Below, in pieces: positions 8,711 through 20,643 of a DNA stretch of 64,000 bases. Position numbers and translations under genes: made by a program. Below the pieces are notes generated by a model. That model did not search any database. It worked only from the letters and a program-made list of their open reading frames with translations, and had not been told where the DNA came from. This DNA comes from Amorphophallus konjac. Taxonomy: Eukaryota; Streptophyta; Magnoliopsida; Alismatales; Araceae. The DNA is taken from positions 162,856,334 to 162,920,333 of the forward strand of contig CM040120.1 in assembly GCA_022559845.1 (NCBI GenBank), read 5' to 3'. Position 1 is the stretch's first letter, and each line of letters starts with the position of its first letter.

Positions 8711-9892
8711 AGGCAATCCAATAGGTAACCTCGCCAACCCTTTCCAGAATTTCAAAGGGATCGATGTATCTTGGTGTAAGCCTTCCCTTGAGACCAAACC
8801 TTCAAATTCCATGACCTGGGGAAACCTTAAGGAACACATGGTCCCTGACTTGGAACTCCAGGTCTCTTCTCCTGGTATCAGCATAAGTCTTTTGCCTAGA
8901 CTGAGCCATCTGAACTCTTTCCCTGATGATTTGTACCTTCTTGATTGTGTCTTTTACAAGCTCCGGGCATAGAAGTTACTTTTCGCCAACCTCATCCCAA
9001 CATATTGGTGAGCGGCAACTCCTTCCATATAATGCCTCGAATGGTGCCATCTGGATGCAAGCTTGATAGCTGTTGTTATAAGCAAATTCCACCAGAGGCA
9101 AGTGATCATGTCAACTCTCACCAAAATCTATGATACGAGCCCTGAGCATGTCTTCCACTACTTGATTTGTCCTCTCGGTCTGACCATCTGTTTGGGGATG
9201 AAATGCAGTGCTGAAGTTTAACGTCGTCCCCAATGAATGTTGTAGACCCTTCCAGAAGTGTGATGTAAAGCGAGGATCTCGGTCAGATACTATCGAGATA
9301 GGCACTCCATGCAATCTCACAATTTCTTTAATGTATAGAGCTGCTAGCACATCAACCGATCATCGACTCTTGATAGGCAGAAAATGTGCAGACTTGGTCA
9401 ACCGATCTATAATCACCCATATCCCATCATGTCCGCCCTTGATTTTAGGCAAACCCATGACGAAATCCATCCATATATCTCCCACTTCCATTTTGGAATC
9501 TCCAAGGGATGTAACTTACCAGCGGGCTTTTGATGTTCCACCTTTATCTTTTGACAGGTAAGGCAGCGAGAAACAAATTCCGCCACCTCTCTTTTCATAT
9601 TGGGCCACCAAAAGTTCCTCTTCTAGTCTTGGTACATCTTGGTAGCACCAAGGTGAATAGTGTATCTTGATTGGTAAGCTTCTTCTGGAATCTTGTTCTT
9701 CTAACTCTGGACAATCCGGAACACAAGTCCTCTCGTGAAGTAGCAGCCTTCCATCAAATGCTAGCTTGAAATCGGGCCGCTCATTTAACTTGCCTTTAAT
9801 CTCTACCAATATTGGATCATTTTCTTGTGACTCCCTGATCTCGGAGAGTAGGTCAGGTTGTAAACTTATGTGGGATAAAGTAACACATCCCT
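8711..9892 (-). pseudogene. Integrase part of the Tekay-like chromovirus pol
   Basis: From the 5' end (9892) the minus strand encodes NERPDF, the integrase zinc-binding region (CLTCQK at about 9545-9560), the catalytic core with VSDRDPRF (about 9270-9290) and [14 protein letters not shown] carrying the catalytic Glu (about 9175-9205), and the post-core region (RRDLEFQVRDHVFLKV, about 8800-8870). The product would insert element cDNA. Two frameshifts (about 9600 and 9480) and several stops make it non-functional. It is interrupted at 8706-8710 by Cassandra and cut at 9893 by another LTR. Confidence 0.8.
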
Positions 9893-11812
9893 TGTAATAC
9901 CCAGAATCCTTCGGATTGGAATCCGAGAACTTTCGGAGCGCTTTTGCGAGTCCCGAGTGGAGTTTGGCCTTTGAATAAATTTTTTGGGCTATTTTATCTT
10001 TGGATCCGTGGAGGGTGAACCATTGATATTTTGGACTTCGGGACGCTGCAGGTGCGTTGTGCTCTTTCCGAAGATCGTTAAGGTTATTTTTCCGTATTTT
10101 TTTGATTTTTCAAAATTATGGGCCAAAAATTGGATTTCAGAAATATTTGTAATTTCTCTTCTCTTCTTTTCTTTTTAACCCTCACCTCACCCCTCTCTAT
10201 CTCATCTCTCACGTCTCTCACTCTCTCCCCCGGTTCTCTCTCCTCTCTTCCCCTTCTCCCCGGGCAGTCGACCGTGGTGGAGGTGGACGAGGCAGGGACA
10301 CTGTGGAGATGACCAGGAGCGTGATGGTGCGAGAATCGGGGCATGGCATCGCATGATCCCGTTCCATGGATTTGAAGCCTAGGCGGGGTTCGTGTGATGT
10401 TTTTGGCATGGATTTGGCATTTTCAGGACGTGAGATCGTCGGTGGAGGTAGGGGGATGGATACTCTACCTTTGTCCTGCATTTCCTCTCGATTTCGTGCC
10501 GATTAGCACGAGTTTGAGCGGGTTTTTCCATGTTTGGGCAAAATGCATGTTTTGGGGGTGTGAGATGAAATCATCGTTCCAGGTGATGTTTCTTGGTTCT
10601 AATGGTGGAATTTGAACCCCTGGAATGTCAAGATTTGATTCCCGTCAGTTTGGTTACATTTGCTCGCTATTTAGGGCTGGTATGAGGCCGGATGCCCATG
10701 TGAGTCGTTTTGGGTTGATTCGAGGAAATCACTCGTTTGGGTGCCGTTTTGTGGTTTGTTTGGTCCCTTCCGGCTTGTAGAAGGTTGGTATTATGGTTGT
10801 GGTTGTTTCCCCGTCGTTCTGGGATGATTGGGGCGGGGAATGACAGAGTTTTATGCGAACCTACGAGTTTTGGACCGGAAGTAAGTAGCGGTCGTACCAG
10901 AGATCACCACTTGCCTCCAACTAAGAAGGCGGCCCTTGGGCACTGCGATTTGGCTTTCTAAGTCAGTTAGGTCGGTTCCAAGTCACGGTCTTGTGACTGA
11001 CCACCTTCTGAAGGTAACGGTCAGTCGAGGACCGCAACCAGGATGGGTTTTCGTGCATTTTTGGGGCAGTTTGGAGATGGCGGCTCTGAGAAGACCGCCC
11101 TCTGCAAGAGGCGGACTTGGCAAGACCGCCTCCTGCCTATCTGGTTCTGTAGGTAGCGGCCCTACTGAGACCGCCACCTGCCTGGGCTATTAGGTAGCGG
11201 CCATGTGATGACCGCTACCTGTTCTGGGTGTTCCTTTTGTGATGGTTTGGCTTTTGGTTCATTTGGTTTCGAACCCTGGGTTAGCCCTTGGTCTCATGGA
11301 TATCTTGGATGTCTTATGAAGGCTGTAACTGTGTTATAGGGTGTCCGGAGGTGCCGTAATACCGAGTAGTGTGCCATGTTGTTTCGAGAGTCTTTTTAAG
11401 AGTTGTTATGGTCTCCGGTCAACCCGGTTGTGACCCAGTGGTTGACACGTGACCTCGTGAGTGTCTCAGTTATCCCATGGGGATAAATACTATGTTCCTA
11501 GATGCTTGGAGGTATTGTGTTACCTCAGGTGGCATGCCAGTGTGATTTGAGGGTTTGGGTGACCCCTCATGTTCCGTGTTTTCTCGTTATGTGGAATTGT
11601 GAGTCCGATTAGCGGCTAAGAGGCCGAGGACTTTCGATTAATGAATGGATCTGGCTGTTATGTGCCACTTACATGATGTTTTACCATGGTTTTGACTTAG
11701 GGACTAGGCTGATTGGCGGCATGTTACCGTTTTGTACGGCGATCTTGACCCGAGTCGTGTGACTCAAGGATCGTTGTATTAGCAGGTCTAGTTGACTGTC
11801 TTGAGTTTGGTG
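9893..11812 (+). repeat. Chromovirus-type LTR, left portion, interrupted by the Sirevirus-like element
   Basis: Starts TGTAATACCCAGAATCC and shares blocks in order with 22932-23539 (GGTGCGTTGTGCTC, CCGAAGATCG, GTATTTTTTTGA, CT-rich tract, GAGATC.TCGGTGGAGGTAGGG, AGTTTGAGCGGG). It also resembles the reverse strand of the solo LTR at 56541-60338. It holds no coding sequence beyond chance ORFs. It breaks at 11813, where TGTTGGAACCC begins. Whether it was a solo LTR or part of a full element cannot be told. Confidence 0.7.
10875..11215. repeat. GC-rich palindromic modules in the chromovirus-type LTR
   Basis: Repeated words GGTAGCGGCC, GACCGCCACCTG, AAGACCGCC and the imperfect palindrome GGTAGCGGCC..GACCGCTACC (about 11192-11220) alternate in both orientations. 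Related modules occur in the solo LTR at about 58490-59300. Confidence 0.7.
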
Positions 11813-11921
11813 TGTTGGAACCCTAGTTTTGATGATGTCACACTATGAATCATGTTGATAAAGAACTGCGTAAAGTCATTCATGTTATACAAGTCATTCA
11901 TATTCTAAGTGTTAGAAATCA

Positions 11922-12484
11922 AGGTCGATGCACATATAGGCACTTAGTCATATAAGGTCAATGCACGTTCATGTCTGAGTCATATAAGGTCGATGCACAC
12001 TCATGGTTGAAGTACGTCAAGTCGATGCACATTCCTACTTGCAGCTTGATAGGTCGATGCACATACTCGCATGTAGTCAGGAAAGGTCGGTGCATGTATA
12101 CACCAGCAATGTATCAGGTCGGTGCATAAGTGAACCTTGTATTCAGCAAGGTTGGTGAACTAGAGGACCTTGTGCTTAGAAAGGTCGATCCACATTGGAC
12201 CTTGGGTTTACTAAGGTCGATGCACATTGGACCTTGGATTCATCAAGGTCGATGCACATTGGACCTTGTGTTCAGCAAGGTCGATGCACATTGCACCTTG
12301 GGCTCAGCAAGGTCGATGCTCATCAGTTCTTGTCTTTAGCAAGGTCGATGCATATTCATGCACTCATTCTTCAAGGCCAACACACATGCAAGCAGTATGT
12401 TTATCAGGTCGATGCACATGTTGCAACATGCACTATAAGGTCGATGCACATGCAGAGTCTAGGTTATAACAGGTCGGTGCACCT
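11922..12484 (+). repeat. About 18-unit array with a 32-bp period, core AAGGTCGATGCACAT
   Basis: Core words start at about 11922, 11954, 11986, 12018, 12050, 12083, 12116, 12148, 12181, 12213, 12245, 12277, 12309, 12341, 12373, 12406, 12437 and 12471, a spacing of 31-34 bp. The core is conserved, while the roughly 18-bp spacers mostly differ, except in 12181-12310 where ..TTGGACCTTG.. repeats too. More degenerate copies follow at about 12535-12770, and a related word at 19185. It lies in the U3/early LTR region. Confidence 0.9.
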
Positions 12485-13044
12485 TTGTTATTCATTGGAC
12501 TCAGGTCCAAGCTTTCATGTTTGCTTAAGGCATCAGGTCGATGCTTAAACCTTAGCCATTCTATCCATCACCTTAACTAGTCTGGGCAACATTACATGGT
12601 TTAGCTCGACAGGTCAACCTATGTATCACATAGGTCGGTGCATCTTCATATATTCTTGTCTTCATCCATCTCACTTTGCATATAAGGTCTACCTGTGTTC
12701 TACATAGGTCAGTGCAGTTGTAGTTAACATACTGCATTCGTACTAAGGCATGCTCACACAGGTCAATGCATTGAGGTTATACATCAAAGCATACACAGCA
12801 TTCATATACATTTTTGATCTGAGTGACTGATCTTATGAAATTGCCTAAGTCTACATTCTACTAAGCCATTATGATGATAAAGTGTTTAATGAAATTGTTT
12901 TATGTCTTGTTGACAGGGACTTAAGTATGAAAAGCCTTAAATCACTAATGCAACCTGATCGAACACTTAAAGAGCAGGAAGCATCAGAGTCATAAGTGGT
13001 CACGTGGTTCGAGATTCAAATTAATAGTCATGTGATCCAAGGTG

Positions 13045-13049
13045 GAATC
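13045..13049. repeat. Target-site duplication GAATC (left copy) of the nested solo LTR
   Basis: GAATC directly precedes TGATGCAGG at 13050 and recurs at 15316-15320 directly after CACCA. Confidence 0.95.
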
Positions 13050-15315
13050 TGATGCAGGACGGACACGGGGACCGACTCTACGTGGTATGGACCTCAGACT
13101 CTAGATGCGGACACGACCAGCAACACATGATGGGAGAGACATTAGGCCCGACATGGAGAGCTCCTATGGGCTATACGTCGCTAACAGAATGCAAGCTCAC
13201 TCGTCGTCCCAAGCGAGGGAAACGCGGATCGTGCGCGGTTGAAGAACTGGCAGAGTTCAAGGTAGTCAGACTCACTTCCGGACTCGGATCGAGTAGCGGG
13301 ATGAGTCACTCTCACACTCACAGCGGTGACATGAACACACGGGCTAGTTCCTATCGCTCTCGACAACGGCAAAATACCATATACTAGCTAAGCAAATGAA
13401 CGCCAAGAAGTTCGGACCATTACCTCCACGCACCCGGCGTGGCGAAGACAACCCCGGCCGAATTACGGACTCCCGGTTAACAATGATTACAGCAATACAC
13501 TAAGTTGACCCACTCCACGCAGGGAGGTAAAAGGTCACATGTGGGGTCCGGGAATCGCGCAAATCGGGTTGATGGGCAGCATCTTGATGTCGCCCGGCGA
13601 TGCCGAACTCCGCATTTTCATGCTTTCCGAGTGGCGGGTTTTACGGACCCGTGGGGGCCGCGGATGGCACTGTCCTTCGGATCTGTGGGGGTGGGACCAA
13701 CTGTGATGGGGACCCCTGGTGGTGCGCCTCCATAGACGACGGTCGGCCGGGAACACCGATCGGGGGTCGATCGGCCCCGATTCCCAATTCTGGAACTAAC
13801 TTCCCACGGATTTTGGTTGCTGTCTTCCGGCGCGCGCTCCGGTGAAAATGGCCGTTGTGATCAATCCCGACGTCGGATCGGGACGCATGAGCTATCGTTG
13901 GAAAGCTCTCTTCAAATTCTTCAATCTAGAGCCAGAGAGATCTGCTGGATCTGGTCGGATCAGAACTTTATTGAATTTACAAGTCCCTGTTGTACAGTAA
14001 CCGAAACCTCAGATCCACAGGTGAGTTGTCTGAAGACTGCCTTTGACCGCGAGGAAGATGACCGATTCAGCTCCTGAGCTCTTCATCAAACTTATGGGAT
14101 GTTGAACAAGGAGAACGGGGATATTTTTTGTGGACTGATTGGATGTGGCTGATATTTGTTATGATTTTGTTACTGGAGGGTGGTCGGATCTGGGAACAGG
14201 TGGACAGCACTGTAGCTATCTCTGAGATCAATTTTTGAAAAATATGGGATGGCTTCAAAAAATTCAAGAAACTTTGGGGACTGTGGGGTTGATAGACAGA
14301 ACTCCCAGTAAAATTGGGAGCTCTAACAAAAATCGGAAAGGGGTCCGAACATTTGAAACACAGGGCGGGTTGAAATTGAAACAGCAAGCAGACAGATCTG
14401 GAAATTAAGGTTGGACGAAAATGAAAAAATATCAAAGGGGATCTTTATGACCAACCAATTTTTTTGGGATGTTCTTGACACCTCTGGAACATCCTCTCAA
14501 AATCTCAAGTCTATCTGAGCTCGTGGCTGATGGCTGAATTTCGTGGAAGCTGATGTGGTCGGATGAAGGTGGAACTCCGGCGACGATGGTGGCGGTGCGA
14601 TGGTGGCGGCGGCGGCGGCGGGCTTCAAGAACGGATACCGGAGGCGTCTCACCTTAGAATACAGCCATCTCAACTGCAGAAGGGGGAGAGAGGATGGGGA
14701 GGTCGCACCAAACTTGGAGCTTCACCAATTTCACCAAAATTCTTATGCATTAATTCAACTAAAATGAGAATTACATGGTATTTGTATGAATTACAAAATG
14801 ACATAAAATACCCCTAGATCTAGATTTGGGAGGGGCATACTTGGGAGTCAACAAAAGTATTTCTCCCATGTGGTTTGGAACAAATAAAATAAGATTCAAA
14901 ACCTATTAAACTAATACAAAAGGAGGGGGACACTCCCTTAAATTAAGGAGAGATCTAGGAGATGCTCCCCCCTTTGTCATCTCCTTTGGTCCCACCTTCT
15001 AGAAGCCCACAATGGAAGGTTTGACTGACCCCACATGGGCCCCAGTGATGAGGTGGATCAATGGGAGGTGGGATGGGGGGCCCGTGGGACCCAGGTGGTC
15101 CCAAATTACAAATAAACCCCTATTACAATCCGAATTACAATCTAAATAAAATACACACAACATACAAAAAAAATACAAAAAATACCGAGACTCAAGGGGG
15201 AGTCTCTAGATCGTCTCCGAGCCATATGGATGCCGAAGTGGCTCGAGTGGTGCTCCGCGTACGGTACCAGTGGCTCGCCGGCTCGTGCCTCTCGCGTGCT
15301 CTGGTGTCCGCACCA
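13050..15315 (-). mobile_element. Solo LTR of a C-type Ty3 element (2266 bp)
   Basis: Plus-strand ends are TGATG and CACCA, flanked by the perfect duplication GAATC, with no PBS, PPT or gene inside. It aligns over its full length with the 5' LTR of element C (52675-54936, 2262 bp), including the shared blocks TTACCTCCACGCACCCGGCG and GAGACTCAAGGGGGAGTCTC and the last words GGTGTCCGCACCA. By analogy with C it is on the minus strand. It formed by recombination between the LTRs of an element inserted in the Sirevirus-like LTR. Confidence 0.95.
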
Positions 15316-16146
15316 GAATCTCCACCAGAACGATTCGCCACGTGAATTCGCATCTTCTTCATATCTGACATGTGGACTTCTTTGAGCTACTTTTCTGGAA
15401 AGGCTATTGGTGGGAATGCTCCCTCTACACGCCGGATAAAAAGATCTCTCTGTCGAAGAGAAGTGTGTGAAGAGGCGAACCATAGAGAAGATACGAACAG
15501 AAGAGAGGATCTAGAGCAGTGAGAGTGACATATAGAAGAGCAGAAGAGAAGAAGCTAGAGTATGGGAGAGAAAGAGAGATAGTTGCAGAAAAGAGAGGAA
15601 GAAGGCAGAACAGAGTATCGGAGATAGAAGAAGAATACAAGGGAGAGATTGTTGCTGGTTATTTTCGATTTCTAGATCAGATCTAGAATCGATTGCTCAT
15701 CTCTGGGCTACATTGTTCTTCGAGTTTTATCCGTTAACTGTTACTAGTTTTTCTTGTTTCCTTAAACCTTTCTTAAAGCTGTTAGTCAGCAGAGCAAGTT
15801 GTGGTGCTCAGCGGCGAGGAGGTATTCCTTAGACAACAAGCTGTGAGGCTCAGCGGTCTGGGATTTATTCTCCAAAGCTGTGGATCAGCGGTCTGTAGGG
15901 ATTCATCCCCGAAGCTATGGATCAGCGGTTTAAGCTGTGTATCAGCGGAATCCTCACTCTAATTTTAGTGAGGGGTGGACGTAGGTCGCAAGGCTTAGAT
16001 CGAACCACCTAAAATCTCCTGTGTCTTGTGTGATTGTTTATCTGCTTACAGATTCGTTAGATGTATGCTTAGGATCGATGTCTACTAGCATATGGTTATG
16101 ATTGCAGTTTCATTCGTATGAACTGTGTCAGCCTTCAATCAATCAG

Positions 16147-16154
16147 TATATAAG
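16147..16154 (+). promoter_or_regulatory. TATA box in the Sirevirus-like 5' LTR
   Basis: TATATAAG, about 320 bp before the LTR end and 420 bp before the gag ATG. It is the best TATA match in the LTR on this strand. Confidence 0.55.
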
Positions 16155-16475
16155 AAGGCGTGGTAGGAAAGATAGGTTAGGCCTATCTAGAATGTCACCT
16201 CTTTCATGAGGAGATCCTAGATCAAACCTCTGCCTCGTACTAGATTGGGTTGATTGGTTACTCTCTTTATTCTACTCTCTTTATTCGAGTGATACATGTT
16301 GGAATCTATATGCACGGTGAGTATTTGATATTGGTTTTGAGTGAAGAGTTCACTCTATAAGTGTGCGCTGGTATCTCTTTAAATCAGTCAGCTTAGTTTA
16401 AAATTTTAATTCCACAAAAGTTTTCACTGGGATTTATTCACCCCTCTCTGGATCTCAGTCGTACGCCCCAACAAT

Positions 16476-16487
16476 TGGTATCAGAGC
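16476..16487 (+). other. Primer-binding site of the Sirevirus-like element
   Basis: TGGTATCAGAGC, two bases after the LTR end CCCCAACA; tRNA-iMet type. Confidence 0.9.
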
Positions 16488-16569
16488 GAGTGTCTGTGTT
16501 AACGGATCCAACGACCTACAGATCAGATCCTATTGTGTGTACTTTTATTGTTTCTGATCATATGTCAAA

Positions 16570-16959
16570 ATGGACTCTCCCGTGATATACGATGGTTCAA
16601 ATTTCAATAAATGGTTAGGCAAGTTGTGCGGTTTTGTGAACTCTATGGATCCAAAACTGTGGAACCTTATTGAACATGGTCAACATGTTTTGCCTCAAGA
16701 GGAGAGTACTTGGTCCCAGAAGCACAAACAAAAGAATTTCAAGAATATAAAAGTTCTGAATATTTTAAAGAATGCAGTAGATACTAATGTCATTTCCTCT
16801 ATCTCTACCTGTAGGATTGCGAAGGAGATTTGGGATCTAGTGATTGAATTTCATGAGAACCAGAAAAGCTCTATGGCAGACAGCGGTACTTCGAGCAATG
16901 GAAGAGAGGATCAGGTAAACTCTAAAATTGATATTGATGAAATGACTTTGATGATCTAA
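16570..16959 (+). pseudogene. Sirevirus-like gag, N-terminal capsid part
   Basis: 129 codons from the first ATG after the PBS. The protein starts MDSPVIYDGSNFNKWLGKL and contains LWNLIEHG and VLNILKNAVD, the pattern of copia gag (substrate-like YDGSNFxxW, later IAKEIWD). It would form the virus-like particle. The frame ends with TAA at 16957-16959, and the next gag block (17030) is in another frame, so a frameshift split the original gene. Confidence 0.75.
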
Positions 16960-17029
16960 GAGATATGTACACTGAACTGTATGAAAAGTATAGCAGAGTA
17001 AAATCTGAAAATAAGAAGTTAAATAAAAC

Positions 17030-17620
17030 ATGCCAAATACTTCTTATGATAGCTCATCATGTAATAAGTGTTTGTATTTGAAAGATTTGAATGCAAGTTT
17101 TCAATCTGAAATTAAATGGCTAAAAGAATTGCTTGCTTCAATAAGGGAAGAGAATGAGGAGTTGCTGGATAAGAAGAAAGAACAAGAAAAGATTGAGGAA
17201 GAGTTAATGGGCAAAGATAACCATGATGATGAAATAAAAAAATTGAATTTGGAAAATAAAAATTTGAAAGATCAAAACAAAAAACTCATGGTGCTAAATA
17301 CTATCATATCAGAAAGATTATTAACCTTTGAAAACGGGAAATCTGTTTCCATCAATGAATTTGAAAATCTGTCAACTCTACAAAAAGAAAATGAAAGTCT
17401 AAAGATGAGAATAATTGAATGTGAGGATGAAATAATTAATGCTGAACTAATGATAACATCTCTGGAAGGTCAAGTGGCTGATTTGAATGAATGTATGTCT
17501 AAATTTGTTGAAGGGAAAAAAAATTCAGAATCTTTGGAGCTAAAGTTAGCTTTCAGAGAGAAGGACCGAGATACAGTCAAGAGAATAAGAAAGGAGTTGA
17601 AAATAATGTTCATACATTAG
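17030..17620 (+). pseudogene. Sirevirus-like gag, coiled-coil block
   Basis: 196 codons rich in Lys, Glu, Asn and Leu with heptad-like spacing (LKELLASIREENEELLDKKK, later LENKNLKDQNKKL), predicted as a long coiled coil. It begins with a CNKC pair. Coiled coils are known in Sirevirus Gag. The position between capsid and knuckles and the lack of other stops support one original gag gene broken by frameshifts at about 16960-17030 and 17600-17700. Confidence 0.65.
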
Positions 17621-17712
17621 TTGAGGGCAACTCTGAGATAGCCATAATCAATCATTCACAAATCTTTCAATTTACTACTCAGAGATTAGAAAAATAAAAT
17701 AAAAATTTTAAT

Positions 17713-18477
17713 ATGCAAAAACATAAAAATGGTTTGCAGAAAAATTATAAACACATCCATGCTAGGAGTGTCCATTTGCATGCTAAGCACAATGATAGTT
17801 TACCCATACATGCTAATAGAAATGAAATTGAAACTTCATGTTTTTACTATGGTAGGGCAGGGCATGTGATGTGTGATTGCCATGTTATGAAGTTTGATGA
17901 CATGAGTGCCTTCAAAAAATTGAATGGTTTCAAAAATGCTAAGACAAATTCAAACAAAAAGGGTTTGTTTCAAAATCATCTTGTGCATGATAAAAAGGCT
18001 CATGTCAATCATCATGTTGTACAAAAAAAGGGTATTCAATGCTTTCACTATAATAGATTTGGGCATACAATGCATGAATGCTTGTTTCTTCATAATAACA
18101 AATTGAAAGCCCATAAAGGCTTCACTGACCAAAGAAGACAAAATATGTTTTCAAACAAAAGGCCTCAGTGTTTCGACTGTAAAAGAGTTGGCCATACAGT
18201 CCAAGACTGCTGGCATGTTAGAAGAAAATTTGAATTTCATGATAGAAATAGCAGAACTTATGTCATTCCACAGAAATACCCTGCTTATCAACTAAAGAAG
18301 AACATGGATGTGTTTAATTCATGTTATTACTGTGGGAAGGTGGGGCATGTTATGGACAATTGCTTTGCTATGACATTTGATAATGCTAATGTTTGGAATT
18401 CATGGAGAACACCTATTAAAGGTGTAACTCATTTGACAGGACCCAAGAACTCTTGGGTTCCTAGATATTTGAAATAA
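17713..18477 (+). pseudogene. Sirevirus-like gag, four zinc-knuckle block
   Basis: 254 codons with four tandem CCHC-like knuckles at about residues 43, 111, 151 and 201. Knuckles 3 (CFDCKRVGHTVQDC) and 4 (CYYCGKVGHVMDNC) are intact CX2CX4HX4C. Knuckles 1 (CFYYGRAGHVMCDC) and 2 (CFHYNRFGHTMHEC) have Tyr for the second Cys, each a TGT-to-TAT change. The block ends THLTGPKNSWVPR, the wording usual where Sirevirus gag meets pol, but no protease follows. The role would be RNA binding and packaging. Confidence 0.75.
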
Positions 18478-20643
18478 TCTTGTTCGCAGGTGTGCCTTGG
18501 TGGAAAATAATAAAAATGGGATTAAATAAACTCAAGGCACATGAAGGTTAGTAAAACCCCATTCCTCTTCTCTATTTACTATTGCTTGAATAAAACACTT
18601 TGGAATCTTGCATGTTTGGTCAGATTGAAGTCACTAGTATTGTTTGATGCTATCCTATCATGATTGTTAAGATTTAATTTGAGAATCTGCCACATGAAAT
18701 TTCAAATGAGCATATGCATAGTGAATAGTCATTTATTATCCATGTTAGAAGCAATTTCATGCATGACCTTTTGGTATATCAAATGGTACGCTGGGAGAAG
18801 GGCAAATCATTTCTGTTTGGAAACCCACATCATGCGTAGAGGCTAGACTTCCGTCAAGTACCAAAGGGTCCAAACTTCATGTAGTGATAAATTTGCATTT
18901 TGCATTTCATAGTTGCATACTTGTGTACAATAAGAAAAAGACTACTACTTTATTGGAAATACTGCACACAGTGAGGGGGAGCTTGATACATTTTGATCAG
19001 TGGCAAAATGAAATTCAGTGGAAGAATATGATTTAATGCTGTCAGAAATGTTGGTGTGCTTCAGATGTCTGAATATGTACTCTTGCTATTACTGCTGGTT
19101 GGAATCGTATAAGGTTGAGTTTGTGTTTAGTGGAGTCGATGCTACTGTGATATTTGGCTGAAACATTTGCCTAGATGAGCTAGCAGGTCGATGCATATGG
19201 AAGGTGCACTGACCTTACTACTCTTGCTGGTCAAAGCACATGAGAGGTGCATCAACCTCATTATATCTGGAATGTGATGTATGATGTTTTAAGGTGTTGT
19301 GCTCTATGGAGAAGGCTTAATTCTGAAGAGAGGGTATTGAGGCTGTGCCTTTGGTTGCCTGCAAAGTCTGACCTTAGCTATTCTTATGCTTCAATATGGC
19401 CATCTCTATTACCTACCTTATCTCTCTTTGCTTCATAGAATAATCCATCTTTGTATTCTCATCTATGTCTTCTATGTCAAGTCTCTCCTGTTCTCTCTTA
19501 GATATATGTGCATCTTTTCAGGAGGAGTTTGTCATAGAGTCTGTCATTCAGGGGAAGTTAGTCATAAAATCTATTATCTTTACTGATCAAGAGACTTGAT
19601 TACAAGACCACCCAGATATAAAAGAAAAATTGCTTGACCTTACAAAATTGTGATATGTTTGTTATGAGGATTAAATCTAATCTTAATTGTTCATAGATTA
19701 TCCATGAATGTACTTGCAATGGCTTTAAAACCATCTGAAAATGGAACTACCCACTTTATATCCTCAAATATGAAAATAACATGTAATAGGACATCTCTGG
19801 TGAAAAAGCATGTACTTATATTGTCCTTAAACTGCTTTTAAGGTAAAATCTGATATAAGGCCAGGGAATATGCCATTTTATAAAAATGATAATAAGGCAG
19901 AGCAATGGCATTTCTTTTGGAGAAACTGACTATTTGTATCAAAGAAATGCAAAGGTTATGTCATGATAAAAGATGTTAACTCTGTTCAAAAATTCAAGCA
20001 TAACAGTTGATTGCACTAGGTAACTAGGGATTTAGGCGTCTAATCAACGTGTCTTCTTGAGTAAAAAGGTGCAGTCATACTTGCATGCTCAAGCAAATAA
20101 ATAAAAAGAAAAAGAAAAATATGGTTGACTTTGTGTCATTTTTTTCAGAAACTTAAAACTATTAATTTTCAATATAAGGTAGATTTTTATACCATTCTTG
20201 TCTAATGAAAATGACAAATAAGGTTTATGGTTTTTGGGCTGGGCATAGTACATGGGTGAGATTGGTTTATCTCCATTGTCTCTACATTAAAGGATTAATT
20301 TTAGAACTTTAATGTATCAAGATTTAACCCCTATAAGCCACAAATCTCATGTTTGTAAGGAAGGGGAATTTATCTCAAAGAGAAGGGTAGTTTGGTAATT
20401 CATCCTGAAATTGGTAAAGTTAATGGGTTTTTAGCTTACTCCACCCTATTATAAGCGTCTACCTCACCATTGTAGTATAACATATCCAAGTCAAGGTTTC
20501 TCCCTTCTTAAAACCCTTCGCACCGACGCAACTGAGTCGTCCGTGCTCTCTCACTACTTGCGTAATCCTTTTTTCTCCATCCCTGCTCTCCATCTCTCTC
20601 TAACCCGTGCTGTTAGCCTCCGTTTCCTACCTTCGTATCAGTC
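18478..20643 (+). other. AT-rich stretch of the Sirevirus-like element without recognisable genes
   Basis: No ORF over about 66 codons makes sense and no pol motif is visible. A G-rich word (GTGAGGGGGAGC, about 18971) resembles a polypurine tract. A core word of the LTR array (CAGGTCGATGCATATGG) recurs at about 19183. From about 20440 it becomes the promoter and leader of the next ORF. Confidence 0.5.
20451..20458 (+). promoter_or_regulatory. Possible TATA box of the extra ORF
   Basis: TATTATAAGCG about 190 bp before the ATG at 20644, followed by a CT-rich leader (CTCTCTCTAACC). It suggests the extra ORF had its own promoter rather than being read only from the LTR. Confidence 0.4.

Larger units (their letters stand above)
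6801..9892 (-). mobile_element. Tekay/Del-like chromovirus fragment (3' LTR and 3' half of pol)
   Basis: On the minus strand the order is integrase, chromodomain, polypurine tract, then an LTR starting TGTAACACCCC. The LTR is interrupted by E1 at 6800 and the pol region by Cassandra. The fragment ends abruptly at 9893, where a different LTR (TGTAATACCC) begins, so RT, RNase H and gag are not in the window. The integrase and chromodomain wording is close to plant chromoviruses of the Tekay/Del group. Confidence 0.8.
11813..16473 (+). repeat. 5' LTR of the Sirevirus-like element, with a nested solo LTR
   Basis: Without the nested 2271 bp (solo LTR plus one TSD) the LTR is about 2390 bp, long even for Sireviruses. 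It carries a 32-bp-period array at 11922-12484 and a TATA box at 16147-16154 (TATATAAG). It ends CCCCAACA two bases before the PBS. Confidence 0.75.

Noticed and set aside
11922..12484. CRISPR-like array (short core, regular 32-bp spacing, variable spacers)
   Set aside because: Plant LTR context, cores only about 14 bp and degenerate, no cas genes. It is an LTR repeat array.
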